A stretch of 64,000 nt of DNA from Advenella sp048381675 (GTDB taxonomy: Bacteria > Pseudomonadota > Gammaproteobacteria > Burkholderiales > Burkholderiaceae_B), in assembly GCF_048381675.1 (NCBI RefSeq), contig NZ_JBLWIS010000005.1:124001-188000 (forward strand), written 5' to 3'. This document shows positions 42,870 through 51,971 of the stretch, piece after piece. How positions within the stretch are numbered: the stretch's first letter is position 1; every line of letters begins with the position of its first letter. The notes under the pieces are model-generated. The model worked only from the letters and a program-made list of their open reading frames with translations, searched no databases and was not told the origin of the DNA. Position numbers and translations under genes: made by a program.

Positions 42870-43745
42870 ATGAACCAAGCACTGACTGCCCTGACAGAAC
42901 AACTCAAACTGACTGCCCTTGATAGCAATACTTTCCTTGGTGAAAGCATCGACCTTTTTGGTTCGGGACGCGTTTTCGGTGGTCAGGTACTCGGCCAATC
43001 CCTCATGGCTGCCTCCAGAACCATCACCAAACAGGAACGGGAGGCGCATTCCATGCATGCCTATTTCCTGCTACCCGGGGATACCAATGAACCTATCCGC
43101 TACGAAGTGGAACGCATCCGCGATGGCGGCAGTTTTTCGGCACGGCGTGTAGTTGCCATACAGCATGAGCGCCCCATTTTTTTCATGTCCGCCAGCTTTC
43201 AGGCCAGCGAACCGGGATTTGAACACCAGGCCACCATGCCCACGGTGCCGTCACCGGAAAGCCTGCAAAGTGAAATTGATATATTCCGGTCAATTGCCGC
43301 AGAACTGCCCCCAGCATGGGCCAAACGTGTCATGCAAACACCACCTATCGATATTCGTCCGGTTAACCCCATTAACCCTTTGAATCCAGGGGCTCATTTA
43401 CCCTGTTCAAATTTCTGGTTCAAGGCCAACGGCATCCTGCCCGAAGACTCGTTGCTGCATAAGTCCATGATGGCCTATACCTCTGACTTTCATTTGTTGC
43501 TTACCGCCTTGCTGCCACACGGACAATCCGCCTTCAGCCCATCCATGCAAATGGCCAGCATTGACCATGCAATGTGGTTTCATCGCCCGGCAAACATGAA
43601 TGAATGGTTGCTATATGCCATAGAATCACCCAGCGCCAGTAATGCCAGAGGCTTTTGCCGGGCCAATATTTTTGACCGCCGTGGTCGCCTGGTTGCTTCC
43701 AGTGCCCAGGAAGGGCTTATGCGGAAAACCCCGGCACAGCCATAA
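42870..43745 (+). CDS. tesB: Acyl-CoA thioesterase II
   Basis: A 291-residue double-hotdog thioesterase. The N-terminal hotdog has RVFGGQVLGQSLMAASRTI and HSMHAYFLLPGDTNEPIRYEVERIRDGGSFSARRVVAIQ. The C-terminal hotdog has LLTALLPH and MASIDHAMWFHRPANMNEWLLYAIESPSAS with the catalytic aspartate region. Length and order match E. coli TesB. It hydrolyses medium- and long-chain acyl-CoA in the cytoplasm. It is convergent with the acyltransferase gene, only 10 bp away. Confidence 0.95.
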   Translation: MNQALTALTEQLKLTALDSNTFLGESIDLFGSGRVFGGQVLGQSLMAASRTITKQEREAHSMHAYFLLPGDTNEPIRYEVERIRDGGSFSARRVVAIQHERPIFFMSASFQASEPGFEHQATMPTVPSPESLQSEIDIFRSIAAELPPAWAKRVMQTPPIDIRPVNPINPLNPGAHLPCSNFWFKANGILPEDSLLHKSMMAYTSDFHLLLTALLPHGQSAFSPSMQMASIDHAMWFHRPANMNEWLLYAIESPSASNARGFCRANIFDRRGRLVASSAQEGLMRKTPAQP

Positions 43746-43755
43746 ACACAAGGCC

Positions 43756-45741
43756 CTATTCCTTGTCTGGTTCAAGGCCCCATGCACGCATTAACTCAGG
43801 CACAATTTTCTGGCTAACCAACAGGGAGCCATCACGTGACAGGTGAGTGCCGTCTGAATACAGGAAGCGGCCCGCTTGCATGGTTTGGCACAACCGTTCA
43901 CCACATAAAATGTCATAGGGATCAATAAAAATCACGTTGAATCGGGACAAAGCGTATTGGGCCAGCATCTGGTTAATTTGCCAGGCATTGCCCTGTTCCC
44001 GTGGCAACTCCAGGTATTTGGCACAAGTCAGCGGCAAATAGCCAGGCCTGTCTACACAGGAAGCCAGCCCCACCTGCGAACCTGCCCCGGGCGGTGCACC
44101 GATGATGATTAACGGGTTATCCAGCCCGATCCGCTCATGGATGGCATCAAAATTGGCCTGCAGAAAAAGTGCATAGGCCTCATCAGACAGGCGAACCCGG
44201 CTGCCATCGGCCTTGCCAAGGGTATTTTGGTAATTACGGAAACTGACCGCATAAATCAGGGGAATTCGAGAAGTAAATGCCGTCTGCAAGGCGTAGTCTA
44301 GCCGGTCCTGGCAATCCTGGCGGGCGATACCATCCAGGATACGGGTGTAGCCTGGCCCAAAAAAACAGCCATCTTCAAATGACGTGTCTATTTTTATACC
44401 TTGCCCTGCCAACACCTGGTCTAGCCCGTAGGCAAACTGCCGCGCGTAACTGTCACCCAAAAAAACGGCCTCATGAAACAGGGCCTGGGGGTCGCCAAGG
44501 GTTTGGCTACCCATTTCATATCCGGCCCCACCGTACTGTTCTTCGTGAAAACGGGGGGAATCAAAAGTATGCTGGCTGAAATGCGTATTCATCCTGAATG
44601 GCATGCCGTTTTGCGTCAGTATAAAAAAAGCGGGCAGTAACACCACCGCCACCGCACCGACCCGCAGCAGCATTTCCTTGAAATACCAACTGGCCAGATT
44701 CATGCGCCGGTAACGGTTCTCTACCCATACATACATGGCATAGCCCAAAAACAGGGGCAATACCACCAAGGCCAATTGCTCGGCCGGCACCAAGGGACGG
44801 TAAATATAGTATTTATAAAAAACGATCAACGGCCAATGAATCAAATATACCGAATAAGAAATGAGCCCGATAAACACCGCAAGCCGGTTCCTGAGCAGCC
44901 AACCGGCATAACGGGCACCACTGGCAAAAATACACAGGGCGGCCCCCAGTGCCGGCACCAGCGCGTTGAAGCCCGGAAAAGCGGTTGTTTTATCAAACAT
45001 GAACACGCCCCATGCCAACAAGGCATAGCCCGCCAGCATGATTAGCTCTTGCCAGACATTGGCTAACACAAAGCGGCGCACGGCAAAAACCAGCAAGCCG
45101 CCAATGGCAAACTCAAACACCCTGAATGGGGTCAGGAAATAATTGGCCGAAGGGTCCACCTGCGTATACCACTGCGAGGCGAGCAGGGAAAGCAGCCCCG
45201 ACAATGCCAGCACCCAGGGCAACAGACGGGCATTAAGCCTGTACGCGCCATAAACAATAAATGGCCAAACCAGATAAAACTGCTGCTCTACCCCTAGCGA
45301 CCAGGTATGCAGCAATGGGTTGGTCTCAGAAGAAGTATCAAAATACCCTGCCCCCAGCCAGAACTTGATATTGGACACCGAAAAAAAGGCATATATGGTT
45401 GACTCGGCCAGGGAGATATAATCACCAGGCGAAAAGACCAGAAAGCCCAGGACCAGACACAGCAACAGGGTAAATAAAAGGGCCGGGTACAACCGCGCAA
45501 TCCGCCGTACCATAAAGCGGGTAAAACTAAATGAGCCAGCCTGGCAACTGTCGATTAAAATCCGGGTTATCAAATAGCCGGAAATCACAAAGAAAACATC
45601 AACCCCCGTAAACCCGCCCCCAAACACGGAAAACCCGGCATGGAAAAACAATACAGCCATCACGGCAAGTGCCCGCAACCCATCTACCTCGGGTTGATAG
45701 CCAGCGCGGGGAGCTTCATGAACCGGAACAAACAAAGACAT
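43756..45741 (-). CDS. Acyltransferase-3 (OafA-like) with C-terminal SGNH domain
   Basis: A 661-residue O-acyltransferase. The N-terminal half is an acyltransferase-3 membrane domain starting YQPEVDGLRALAVMAVLFFHAGF, then FTGVDVFFVISGYLITRIL and RRIARLYPALL, with about ten helices to near residue 370. The periplasmic C-terminus is an SGNH hydrolase-like domain with EAVFLGDSYARQFAYG (block I serine) and DGTHLSRDGSLLV (block V Asp/His). Such fusions O-acetylate lipopolysaccharide, capsule or peptidoglycan. Position near the polysaccharide cluster suits an O-antigen target. The ATG at 45741 is preferred over a GTG at 45753. Confidence 0.92.
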   Translation of the reverse strand: MSLFVPVHEAPRAGYQPEVDGLRALAVMAVLFFHAGFSVFGGGFTGVDVFFVISGYLITRILIDSCQAGSFSFTRFMVRRIARLYPALLFTLLLCLVLGFLVFSPGDYISLAESTIYAFFSVSNIKFWLGAGYFDTSSETNPLLHTWSLGVEQQFYLVWPFIVYGAYRLNARLLPWVLALSGLLSLLASQWYTQVDPSANYFLTPFRVFEFAIGGLLVFAVRRFVLANVWQELIMLAGYALLAWGVFMFDKTTAFPGFNALVPALGAALCIFASGARYAGWLLRNRLAVFIGLISYSVYLIHWPLIVFYKYYIYRPLVPAEQLALVVLPLFLGYAMYVWVENRYRRMNLASWYFKEMLLRVGAVAVVLLPAFFILTQNGMPFRMNTHFSQHTFDSPRFHEEQYGGAGYEMGSQTLGDPQALFHEAVFLGDSYARQFAYGLDQVLAGQGIKIDTSFEDGCFFGPGYTRILDGIARQDCQDRLDYALQTAFTSRIPLIYAVSFRNYQNTLGKADGSRVRLSDEAYALFLQANFDAIHERIGLDNPLIIIGAPPGAGSQVGLASCVDRPGYLPLTCAKYLELPREQGNAWQINQMLAQYALSRFNVIFIDPYDILCGERLCQTMQAGRFLYSDGTHLSRDGSLLVSQKIVPELMRAWGLEPDKE

Positions 45742-45918
45742 AGTGCCCAACACAAAAAAATTGCAACAGTAAACGAGAGTATCTTAACCCATATTGCAAA
45801 GCGCAAAAATTGGTTAAAAATATTTTATCCTGCATCAAATAATGCCAAATAAATATTGGAAAATATCGGCAGACCCCGAATTATCAATTGAAACCTGTAA
45901 AATATTTTTTTCAACTAC

Positions 45919-45942
45919 AGGAGTTTAAGGCGGCAAGCCGCC
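45919..45942 (+). promoter_or_regulatory. Distant Shine-Dalgarno plus hairpin before the CNNM gene
   Basis: CAGGAG at 45918-45923 is about 27 bp from the ATG at 45951, too far for normal initiation. Between them GGCGG (45930-45934) pairs with CCGCC (45938-45942) around a 3-4 base loop. Folding of this hairpin would bring the site to about 13 bases from the start codon. The pairing could thus set translation of the transporter. Confidence 0.35.
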
Positions 45943-45950
45943 CACAAGTC

Positions 45951-47270
45951 ATGGATATCCTTATCATATTAGGACTCATTCTAGTCAATGGTCTTTTCGC
46001 AATGTCTGAAATCGCCATTGTTTCTTCCAAACGCATTCGCCTGCAAAACAAAGCCGACAACGGCAGTAAAAGCGCGGCTGCAGCCCTGAAACTATCCGAC
46101 AGCCCAAGCCGCTTTCTGTCCACGGTACAAATCGGCATTACCCTGATCGGGATTTTCAACGGTGCCTTCGGTGAAGCCTCTATCGTATCCAGACTGACTC
46201 CTTTTTTCCTTAATATTCAGCCAATTAGTGGTTATGCCTATGAGTTTTCACTGGCAACCGTGGTGATTGGCATTACCTATGCGTCATTAATTCTTGGCGA
46301 ACTGGTGCCCAAGCGCATTGCCATGCAATACCCTGAAGCGGTCGCCATGTTTATTTCCGTGCCTATGACCTGGCTGTCACGGATTGTGTCACCCTTTGTT
46401 GCCGTTTTGTCGTTTTCCACCGACTTCATCATGAAAGTCCTGCGCCTGCATGACAGCAAAAACAGCTCGTTAACCGAAGAGGACATTAGCGGCATGCTAA
46501 AAGAAGGCGCCACCGCCGGCCTGTTTGAAAAAACCGAGCATGATATTGTGGCCAGGGCACTGCAACTGGATGACAAGCATATTGGCACCATCATGACGCC
46601 ACGCTCGGATATTCACTATATAGACCTGAATTCCCCGCTTGAAGAAACGCTGCTGCGCATTGCCGATAGCCCCTATTCCCGCTTCCCGGTCTGCCGGGAC
46701 GGACTTGACAATATTATTGGCATTGTGGATGCCGGCAGCCTGTTCGAGCAGCAAATCAAACTGCATCAAATCAACATCGAGTCGATTACCAAAACGGCCC
46801 TGTATGTCCCCGAAACCATTAGCGCCATGGACCTGCTGGAAGCCCTGCAAAAAAACCGCTCTGAAATTGCGGTGGTCATTAACGAATATGGCGAAGTGGA
46901 AGGCGTGGTGACCCTACGCGACATCCTGAAAGTATTGGTGGGTCACGCGATTCCGATTAATGAAAACCAGGTTTCGGACGCCGTGCAGCGCAAGGATGGC
47001 TCTTGGTTGCTGGATGGTGGCGTGTCACTGGACCGCTTCCGTGAAATTTTCGCATCCACCGTTAAATTCCCGGAAGAAGAAGACGAGTCCTACCACACTA
47101 TTGCCGGCTTCATCATGCACCAGTTAGGGCACATTCCGACTGAAACCGAAAGCGTGGAATGGGAAAACTACAAATTCGAAGTGGTGGACATGGACAAGCA
47201 CCGGATTGACCGGGTGCTGGTGTCTGAAATCGTTCCTGAAAGCGATACCAGTGCGTTTGATGGTGAGTAA
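45951..47270 (+). CDS. CNNM/CorC-type membrane protein (DUF21-CBS-CorC_HlyC)
   Basis: A 439-residue membrane protein often called hemolysin-family or TlyC. The DUF21 domain (about 1-190) has a few helices with LVNGLFAMSEIAIVSSKRIRLQ and AALKLSDSPSRFLSTVQIGITLIGI. A CBS pair follows (about 200-330), including MTPRSDIHYIDL and VVINEYGEVEGVVTLRDILKVL. The C-terminal CorC_HlyC domain (about 345-430) has DGSWLLDGGVSLDRFREIF and ESYHTIAGFIMHQLGHIPTE. Relatives export Mg or Co ions. The frame extends to a TTG at 45888, but the ATG starts right at the first helix. Confidence 0.9.
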   Translation: MDILIILGLILVNGLFAMSEIAIVSSKRIRLQNKADNGSKSAAAALKLSDSPSRFLSTVQIGITLIGIFNGAFGEASIVSRLTPFFLNIQPISGYAYEFSLATVVIGITYASLILGELVPKRIAMQYPEAVAMFISVPMTWLSRIVSPFVAVLSFSTDFIMKVLRLHDSKNSSLTEEDISGMLKEGATAGLFEKTEHDIVARALQLDDKHIGTIMTPRSDIHYIDLNSPLEETLLRIADSPYSRFPVCRDGLDNIIGIVDAGSLFEQQIKLHQINIESITKTALYVPETISAMDLLEALQKNRSEIAVVINEYGEVEGVVTLRDILKVLVGHAIPINENQVSDAVQRKDGSWLLDGGVSLDRFREIFASTVKFPEEEDESYHTIAGFIMHQLGHIPTETESVEWENYKFEVVDMDKHRIDRVLVSEIVPESDTSAFDGE

Positions 47271-47295
47271 CTTCCCTGGGGCTATGTGCAAGCTT

Positions 47296-47364
47296 GGCGC
47301 TTTGTACCAGCACGGCGCTTTGCATTACCACTCTGCTTTGCATTACCACGGCGCGGATAACCAC
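47296..47364 (+). repeat. 18-bp tandem repeat, three units and a partial one
   Basis: Units at 47296-47313 (GGCGCTTTGTACCAGCAC), 47314-47331 (GGCGCTTTGCATTACCAC) and 47332-47349 (TCTGCTTTGCATTACCAC) are followed by a partial unit (GGCGCGGATAACCAC) that runs into the inverted end of the repeat element beginning at 47359. The array is in the intergenic region after the CNNM gene. Confidence 0.8.
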
Positions 47365-47484
47365 CCCGGCGCTACGCGCCACCCCTCCACGGAGGGGAAT
47401 TTTCTAAACTTTTTTGATCAGGGCAAAGAATTCAAACAATTCCCCTCTGCGGAGGGGTGGCAGGCGAAGCCTGACGGGGTGGTT
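47359..47484. repeat. 126-bp element with inverted GC-rich ends (copy B)
   Basis: Ends AACCACCCCG (47359-47368) and CGGGGTGGTT (47475-47484) are inverted. Internal GGAGGGGAATT and AATTCCCCTC are also inverted, with a non-conserved A/T-rich centre. The right half GGAGGGGTGGCAGGCGAAGC is almost identical to copy A at 39936-40057, and a further fragment CGACGGGGTGGTGG lies at 47514-47527. It stands between the CNNM gene and the first gene of the polysaccharide region. Confidence 0.8.
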
Positions 47485-47558
47485 GCCTTGAGCCACAAGG
47501 TATTTCCTCGAAGCGACGGGGTGGTGGAACAAAAAACTCATGACCAGAAATTAAAACA

Positions 47559-48689
47559 ATGAAAATCCTGTTTACCAATTTCCATAAACGAAACGGCGGT
47601 GGGCATGCCACGTATATTATCAACCTGCTTGCCCAGCTGGCGCCAGAACATGAATGCTTCGTGGCCACCCCCGGCACCAGCCGCCTGTACCGCTTTGCCC
47701 AGGCAGTTCCCAATGTACGGTGCATAGACCAGGGCATCAACTCGCGCATTGGCAAACTCTTGCCCGAAATAAAGCAACTCAGGAAGCGGATCCAACAGGA
47801 AAACTTTGACATTATTCATGTGAATGCCTCGGCAGACCACCGGCACGTCATGCTGGCCTGCCTGGGGCTACAGCACCGCCCTAAAATCATTTTTACCAAA
47901 CACAATGACCACCCCGTGAGCAGTTTTGGGCACAAACTAAGGGCCAAACTGGCCACCGACCGCATTATTGCGGTTAGCCGCTTTGTGGCGGACATGTTCC
48001 ACAACTCGCCCTATGCGCATATCCCGCTGGACATGATTCACCACGGCATAGATACCCTGTATTTTGCCCCCGCCAGTGCCCAGCACAAACAACAATGCCG
48101 CCAGGCCTTGCTGGGTAATGAAGCCGCCAATGGGGAATTGATTTTGCTAGGCAGCACCGGTGGCACCGATTATGAAAAAGGCTGGCTGGAAATGGTGCAA
48201 GCCGTGTCGCAACTGCCAGAAAACCTTAAAATCCGCTGCCGCATTATCATGGCCGGCGACCCGCCCAATGAAGAAAAAATGAACCGGGTAAGAACACTGG
48301 GCATGGAAAAACAGCTGGTTTTCCCGGGCCTGGTTGACGATGTGCGGGACATTCTGGCGGCCTGTGACCTGGGCTTTGTCCTGTCACACAAAGAGGCGCT
48401 TTCTTTTGCCTGCCGTGAAAGCATGGCCCTGGGCCTGCCCACCATTGCCAGCAATGCGGGCGGTCTGCCCGAAAACATACAGCATGGCAAAGACGGCTGG
48501 ATTGTAGCAGCCCAAAACCCGCAGGCCTTGCAAACATTATTGCAGGAAATCCTGGATAAGCCCGCGCTACTTCACAAAATTTCGGTGGCCAGCCGCCAAA
48601 CGGCTGAACAGCACTTTAACCTGGACACCTTTGCCCGTAAAACCCTGAACACGTACCAGCAGGCTTTGGGCCTGCCTTTGCAGCCATGA
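47559..48689 (+). CDS. Family 4 glycosyltransferase (GT-B fold)
   Basis: A 376-residue GT-B enzyme of the GT4 type. The N-terminus ILFTNFHKRNGGGHATYIINLLAQLA holds the Gly-rich acceptor/donor loop. The mid segment IIAVSRFVADMF and HHGIDTLYFAP is typical of GT4, and the C-terminal donor site has FVLSHKEALSFACRESMALGLPTIASNAGGLPENI, with the EX7E motif. It probably adds a sugar to a lipid-linked envelope glycan. It overlaps the deacetylase gene by ATGA. Donor and acceptor are unknown. Confidence 0.88.
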   Translation: MKILFTNFHKRNGGGHATYIINLLAQLAPEHECFVATPGTSRLYRFAQAVPNVRCIDQGINSRIGKLLPEIKQLRKRIQQENFDIIHVNASADHRHVMLACLGLQHRPKIIFTKHNDHPVSSFGHKLRAKLATDRIIAVSRFVADMFHNSPYAHIPLDMIHHGIDTLYFAPASAQHKQQCRQALLGNEAANGELILLGSTGGTDYEKGWLEMVQAVSQLPENLKIRCRIIMAGDPPNEEKMNRVRTLGMEKQLVFPGLVDDVRDILAACDLGFVLSHKEALSFACRESMALGLPTIASNAGGLPENIQHGKDGWIVAAQNPQALQTLLQEILDKPALLHKISVASRQTAEQHFNLDTFARKTLNTYQQALGLPLQP

Positions 48690-49423
48690 TACCTATTCTG
48701 ATGTACCACCAGATTGCCGACCTGCCCCCCAAAGGCACCCCCTACCGTGGCCTATGCGTGCCAGCCAAAAAATTTGCGCAACAAATGCAATGGCTTAAAC
48801 GGCTGGGCTACCGTGGCCTAAGCATGCAAGACCTGCTGCCCTATCTGGAAGGAAAAAAAAGCGGCAAGGTTTTCGGGATCACCTTTGATGACGGCTACAC
48901 CAATGTACACGACAATGCCCTGCCCGTTCTGCAACGTCTGGGCTTTACCGCCACCACCTACTTTGTGGCCGGGCACCCGGGCGGGCATAACCACTGGGAT
49001 ATTGAAAAAGGCATTCCCCGCTCGGGGCTGATGAACGAACAACAAATACAAAACTGGGCCAATGCCGGGCAGGAAATTGGTTCACATACCATAGACCATG
49101 TTCATTTAACCCAGCTGCCGGAAGATGAGGCACGGCGGCAAATTGAAGCCTCCAAACACGGATTAGAAGCCGTTTTTGGCGTACCAGTTACCGCCTTTTG
49201 CTACCCGTATGGGGATGAATCTGCCGCGGTAAGGGAAATGACCCGCCAGGCGGGCTATACCAATGCCACGTTAACGGTAAAGGGACTGGCCCTGAAAGAG
49301 GATGATTTGTTTGGCCTGCCACGTGTTACGGTTTCAGGCAATATTGGCCTGGTCGGTTTTTTAATGAAATGCCTGACGCAAAAAGAGCATAAGCGGCGGG
49401 TGAAGAAAGAAAGGCAATCCTAA
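48686..49423 (+). CDS. Polysaccharide deacetylase (NodB-like)
   Basis: A 245-residue carbohydrate esterase 4 enzyme. It shows MYHQI at the start, motif 1 TFDDGYTNVHDNALP (metal-binding Asp-Asp), motif 2 IGSHTIDHVHL (two metal His), and a C-terminal FCYPYGDESAAVREM (motif 3-like). No signal peptide is evident, so it probably acts in the cytoplasm or on a lipid-linked intermediate. It is translationally coupled to the glycosyltransferase gene upstream; together they may build and N-deacetylate a glycan. The Bordetella lipid A pathway also needs such a deacetylase, but that link is speculative here. Confidence 0.88.
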   Translation: MIPILMYHQIADLPPKGTPYRGLCVPAKKFAQQMQWLKRLGYRGLSMQDLLPYLEGKKSGKVFGITFDDGYTNVHDNALPVLQRLGFTATTYFVAGHPGGHNHWDIEKGIPRSGLMNEQQIQNWANAGQEIGSHTIDHVHLTQLPEDEARRQIEASKHGLEAVFGVPVTAFCYPYGDESAAVREMTRQAGYTNATLTVKGLALKEDDLFGLPRVTVSGNIGLVGFLMKCLTQKEHKRRVKKERQS

Positions 49424-49461
49424 GCTCGGATAAAAAGAGCCAAAGCTCAATCAAACGCCCG

Positions 49462-50007
49462 TTAATCAAACAACTCACTGTTTCGTAAACTATTTCCAGA
49501 CTGGTCTTTGACAGATAAGACGGGGGCCGCCGTCAATGGCCACTGTATATCAATATCCGGATCATTCCAGGCTATGCAACGCTCATGTTCAGGCGCATAG
49601 TAATCACTGGTTTTATACTCCACCTCGGCCACCTCGGACAGCACCAAAAACCCGTGCGCAAAACCTTCAGGAATCCAAACCTGGCGTTTATTTTCGGCGC
49701 TTAACTCTTCTGCCACCCATTGCCCAAACGTGGGCGATGAACGGCGCAAATCCACCACCACATCAAAAATCTTTCCAACAATCGCTCTTACCAGCTTGGC
49801 CTGCGGCTGTTGAATTTGATAATGCAGGCCCCGCAATACATTGGCCTGGGAACGGGAATGGTTGTCTTGCACAAAACTTACCCGCCTTCCCACCACCTGC
49901 TCAAACTTCCTGGCATTAAAGCTTTCCATAAAAAAACCACGCTCATCGGCAAACACATCAGGTTCAACAAGCAAGACATCGGCAAGCCGGGTTTTAATAA
50001 TCTTCAT
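49462..50007 (-). CDS. rfbC: dTDP-4-dehydrorhamnose 3,5-epimerase
   Basis: A 181-residue cupin-fold epimerase that converts dTDP-4-keto-6-deoxyglucose to dTDP-4-keto-L-rhamnose. It has DVLLVEPDVFADERGFFMESFN, FVQDNHSRSQANVLRGLHYQ with the catalytic histidine, and the VVDLRRSSPTFGQW and IPEGFAHGFLVLS strands. It follows rfbA by 3 bp. It is convergent with the deacetylase gene. Confidence 0.96.
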   Translation of the reverse strand: MKIIKTRLADVLLVEPDVFADERGFFMESFNARKFEQVVGRRVSFVQDNHSRSQANVLRGLHYQIQQPQAKLVRAIVGKIFDVVVDLRRSSPTFGQWVAEELSAENKRQVWIPEGFAHGFLVLSEVAEVEYKTSDYYAPEHERCIAWNDPDIDIQWPLTAAPVLSVKDQSGNSLRNSELFD

Positions 50008-50010
50008 GAT

Positions 50011-50889
50011 TCAACTATTTTTAACCAGGCGCAACAAGTACTGGCCATACTCATTCTTGGCCAAGGGCTGTGCCAATGCTTCAAGCTGGGTGGCACTAAT
50101 AAAGCCTTTGCGATAGGCAATTTCCTCTGGGCAGGACACTTTTAACCCCTGCCGCTTTTCAATGGTTTGAATAAAATTACCCGCATCAATCAGGCTTTCA
50201 TGCGTACCCATATCCAGCCAGGCATAACCACGGCCCATTAGCTCAACCGAAAGCTGCCCTTTATTCAAGTAAGCACAATTGCAATCGGTAATTTCCAACT
50301 CTCCGCGTGCCGAAGGCTTTAATGAGGCAGCAATATCAAGAATCTGGTTGTCATAAAAATACAGGCCGGTAACGGCAAAATTGGATTTGGGTTGTTTGGG
50401 TTTTTCTTCCAAAGAAACCACCTTGCCCTGCCCATTAAACCCCACCACCCCGTAACGCTGGGGATCTTGCACATGATAGGCAAATACCGTGGCGCCCTCT
50501 TCCCGGGCACAGGCGCGCGCTAACTGGCGGGGCAAGTCATGCCCGTAGAAAACGTTATCGCCCAATACCAGGGCAACCGAACTATTACCCACAAACTGGC
50601 GGCCAATAATAAAAGCCTGGGCCAGACCATTGGGACTGGGTTGTTCTGCATAGCTAATGTTAAGCCCCCATTGGCTGCCATCACCCAACAAATGCTGGAA
50701 CCGTGGCAAATCCCAAGGCGTTGAAATAAGCAGAATATCGCGGATACCGGCCAGCATTAAGGTACTTAGGGGGTAATAAATCATGGGTTTGTCGTAAACC
50801 GGCAGCAACTGCTTGGACACCGCCAGCGTAACCGGATACAAGCGTGTACCCGAGCCACCCGCCAGAATAATGCCTTTACGCTGCGTCAT
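50011..50889 (-). CDS. rfbA: Glucose-1-phosphate thymidylyltransferase
   Basis: A 292-residue nucleotidyltransferase making dTDP-glucose from glucose 1-phosphate and dTTP. It begins KGIILAGGSGTRLYPVTLAVSKQLLPVYDKPMIYYPLS, with LGDNVFYGHDL later and the C-terminal helices normal. The ATG at 50889 gives the normal length and overlaps the rfbB stop (ATGA). An upstream in-frame extension of 28 residues inside rfbB is not real. Confidence 0.96.
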   Translation of the reverse strand: MTQRKGIILAGGSGTRLYPVTLAVSKQLLPVYDKPMIYYPLSTLMLAGIRDILLISTPWDLPRFQHLLGDGSQWGLNISYAEQPSPNGLAQAFIIGRQFVGNSSVALVLGDNVFYGHDLPRQLARACAREEGATVFAYHVQDPQRYGVVGFNGQGKVVSLEEKPKQPKSNFAVTGLYFYDNQILDIAASLKPSARGELEITDCNCAYLNKGQLSVELMGRGYAWLDMGTHESLIDAGNFIQTIEKRQGLKVSCPEEIAYRKGFISATQLEALAQPLAKNEYGQYLLRLVKNS

Positions 50890-51971
50890 ACCCTGCCCCC
50901 ATTGCCATGATGATGGCCATAATGCAAAGCCATCCAGTCGCGGTAAGAACCGTTTTGCACGCCTTGCACCCAATCACTGTTATTTAAATACCACTGGATG
51001 GTTTTTTGCAAACCCGTTGTGAAAGTTTCCTGCGGGTGCCAACCCAGTTCCTGCACTATTTTAGTGCCATTAATGGCATAACGCCGGTCGTGGCCGGGGC
51101 GGTCTGCCACAAAAGCAATTTGCCGGTGGTATGACTGCCCGCCTGCACGCGGGCGGATTTCATCAAGCACATCACATATGGCTTGCACAACATCCAGATT
51201 GGTGCGTTCATTGCCACCACCAATGTTGTAAGTGTCCCCCGGTATGCCTTTGGCCAATACCGTCGAAATGGCCGCACAATGATCGCCTACATACAGCCAG
51301 TCACGTATTTGCAAGCCATCCCCATAAATGGGCAAAGGCCTGCCTGCCAGCGCATTCATAATCACCAGTGGAATAAGCTTTTCAGGAAACTGACGCGGGC
51401 CATAATTATTACCGCAATTGGTGGTTAACACAGGCAAGCCATAAGTATGGTGCCACGCCCGCACCAAGTGATCAGAGGCCGCCTTACTGGCAGAATACGG
51501 GCTGTTAGGCTGGTAGCAGGACGACTCTGTAAATGCCGGCTCTGCTAACGATAAAGAACCGTAGACTTCGTCGGTAGACACATGCAGAAAACGGAAATTC
51601 TCCTTTTCAGAAGCAGCCAATGTATGCCAATAAGCGCGAACGCATTCCAGCAAACTGAAAGTGCCCACGATATTGGTTTGTATGAAGCTGGCTGGCCCAT
51701 GAATGGAACGGTCCACATGCGATTCGGCCGCAAAATTAATAATTGCCCTAGGCCGATATTGGGTTAACAGCTGGGAGATGGTATTTTGGTTGGCAATATC
51801 GGTTTGAACAAAATGGTAACCGGGGTGATTTTCAATAGAAGACAGGCTTTGCAGATTGCCTGCATAAGTGAGCTTATCTATATTTACAACAGGCTCGCCA
51901 GATTGGCCAAGCCAATCCAGGATGAAATTACTGCCTATAAAACCGGCGCCACCGGTTACGAAAATTGTCAT
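50886..51971 (-). CDS. rfbB: dTDP-glucose 4,6-dehydratase
   Basis: A 361-residue extended short-chain dehydrogenase converting dTDP-glucose to dTDP-4-keto-6-deoxyglucose. TGGAGFIGSNFI binds NAD; VSTDEVYGSL has the active-site Thr-Asp-Glu; YSASKAASDHLV is the Tyr-x-x-x-Lys motif. The C-terminus HYGHHHGNGGRV is poorly conserved. It begins an rfbB-rfbA-rfbC operon on the minus strand; rfbD, the last rhamnose enzyme, is missing here. Confidence 0.96.
   Translation of the reverse strand: MTIFVTGGAGFIGSNFILDWLGQSGEPVVNIDKLTYAGNLQSLSSIENHPGYHFVQTDIANQNTISQLLTQYRPRAIINFAAESHVDRSIHGPASFIQTNIVGTFSLLECVRAYWHTLAASEKENFRFLHVSTDEVYGSLSLAEPAFTESSCYQPNSPYSASKAASDHLVRAWHHTYGLPVLTTNCGNNYGPRQFPEKLIPLVIMNALAGRPLPIYGDGLQIRDWLYVGDHCAAISTVLAKGIPGDTYNIGGGNERTNLDVVQAICDVLDEIRPRAGGQSYHRQIAFVADRPGHDRRYAINGTKIVQELGWHPQETFTTGLQKTIQWYLNNSDWVQGVQNGSYRDWMALHYGHHHGNGGRV

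Noticed and set aside
47296..47364. Possible CRISPR array
   Set aside because: The 18-bp units are directly adjacent with no spacers, and no cas genes are near.
50430..50460. CCACCCCG motif resembling the ends of the repeat element
   Set aside because: It is inside rfbA coding sequence, lacks the inverted partner and the internal arms.
50890..50973. 28-residue N-terminal extension of RfbA
   Set aside because: It lies within rfbB; the ATG at 50889 overlaps the rfbB stop and yields the standard 292 residues.
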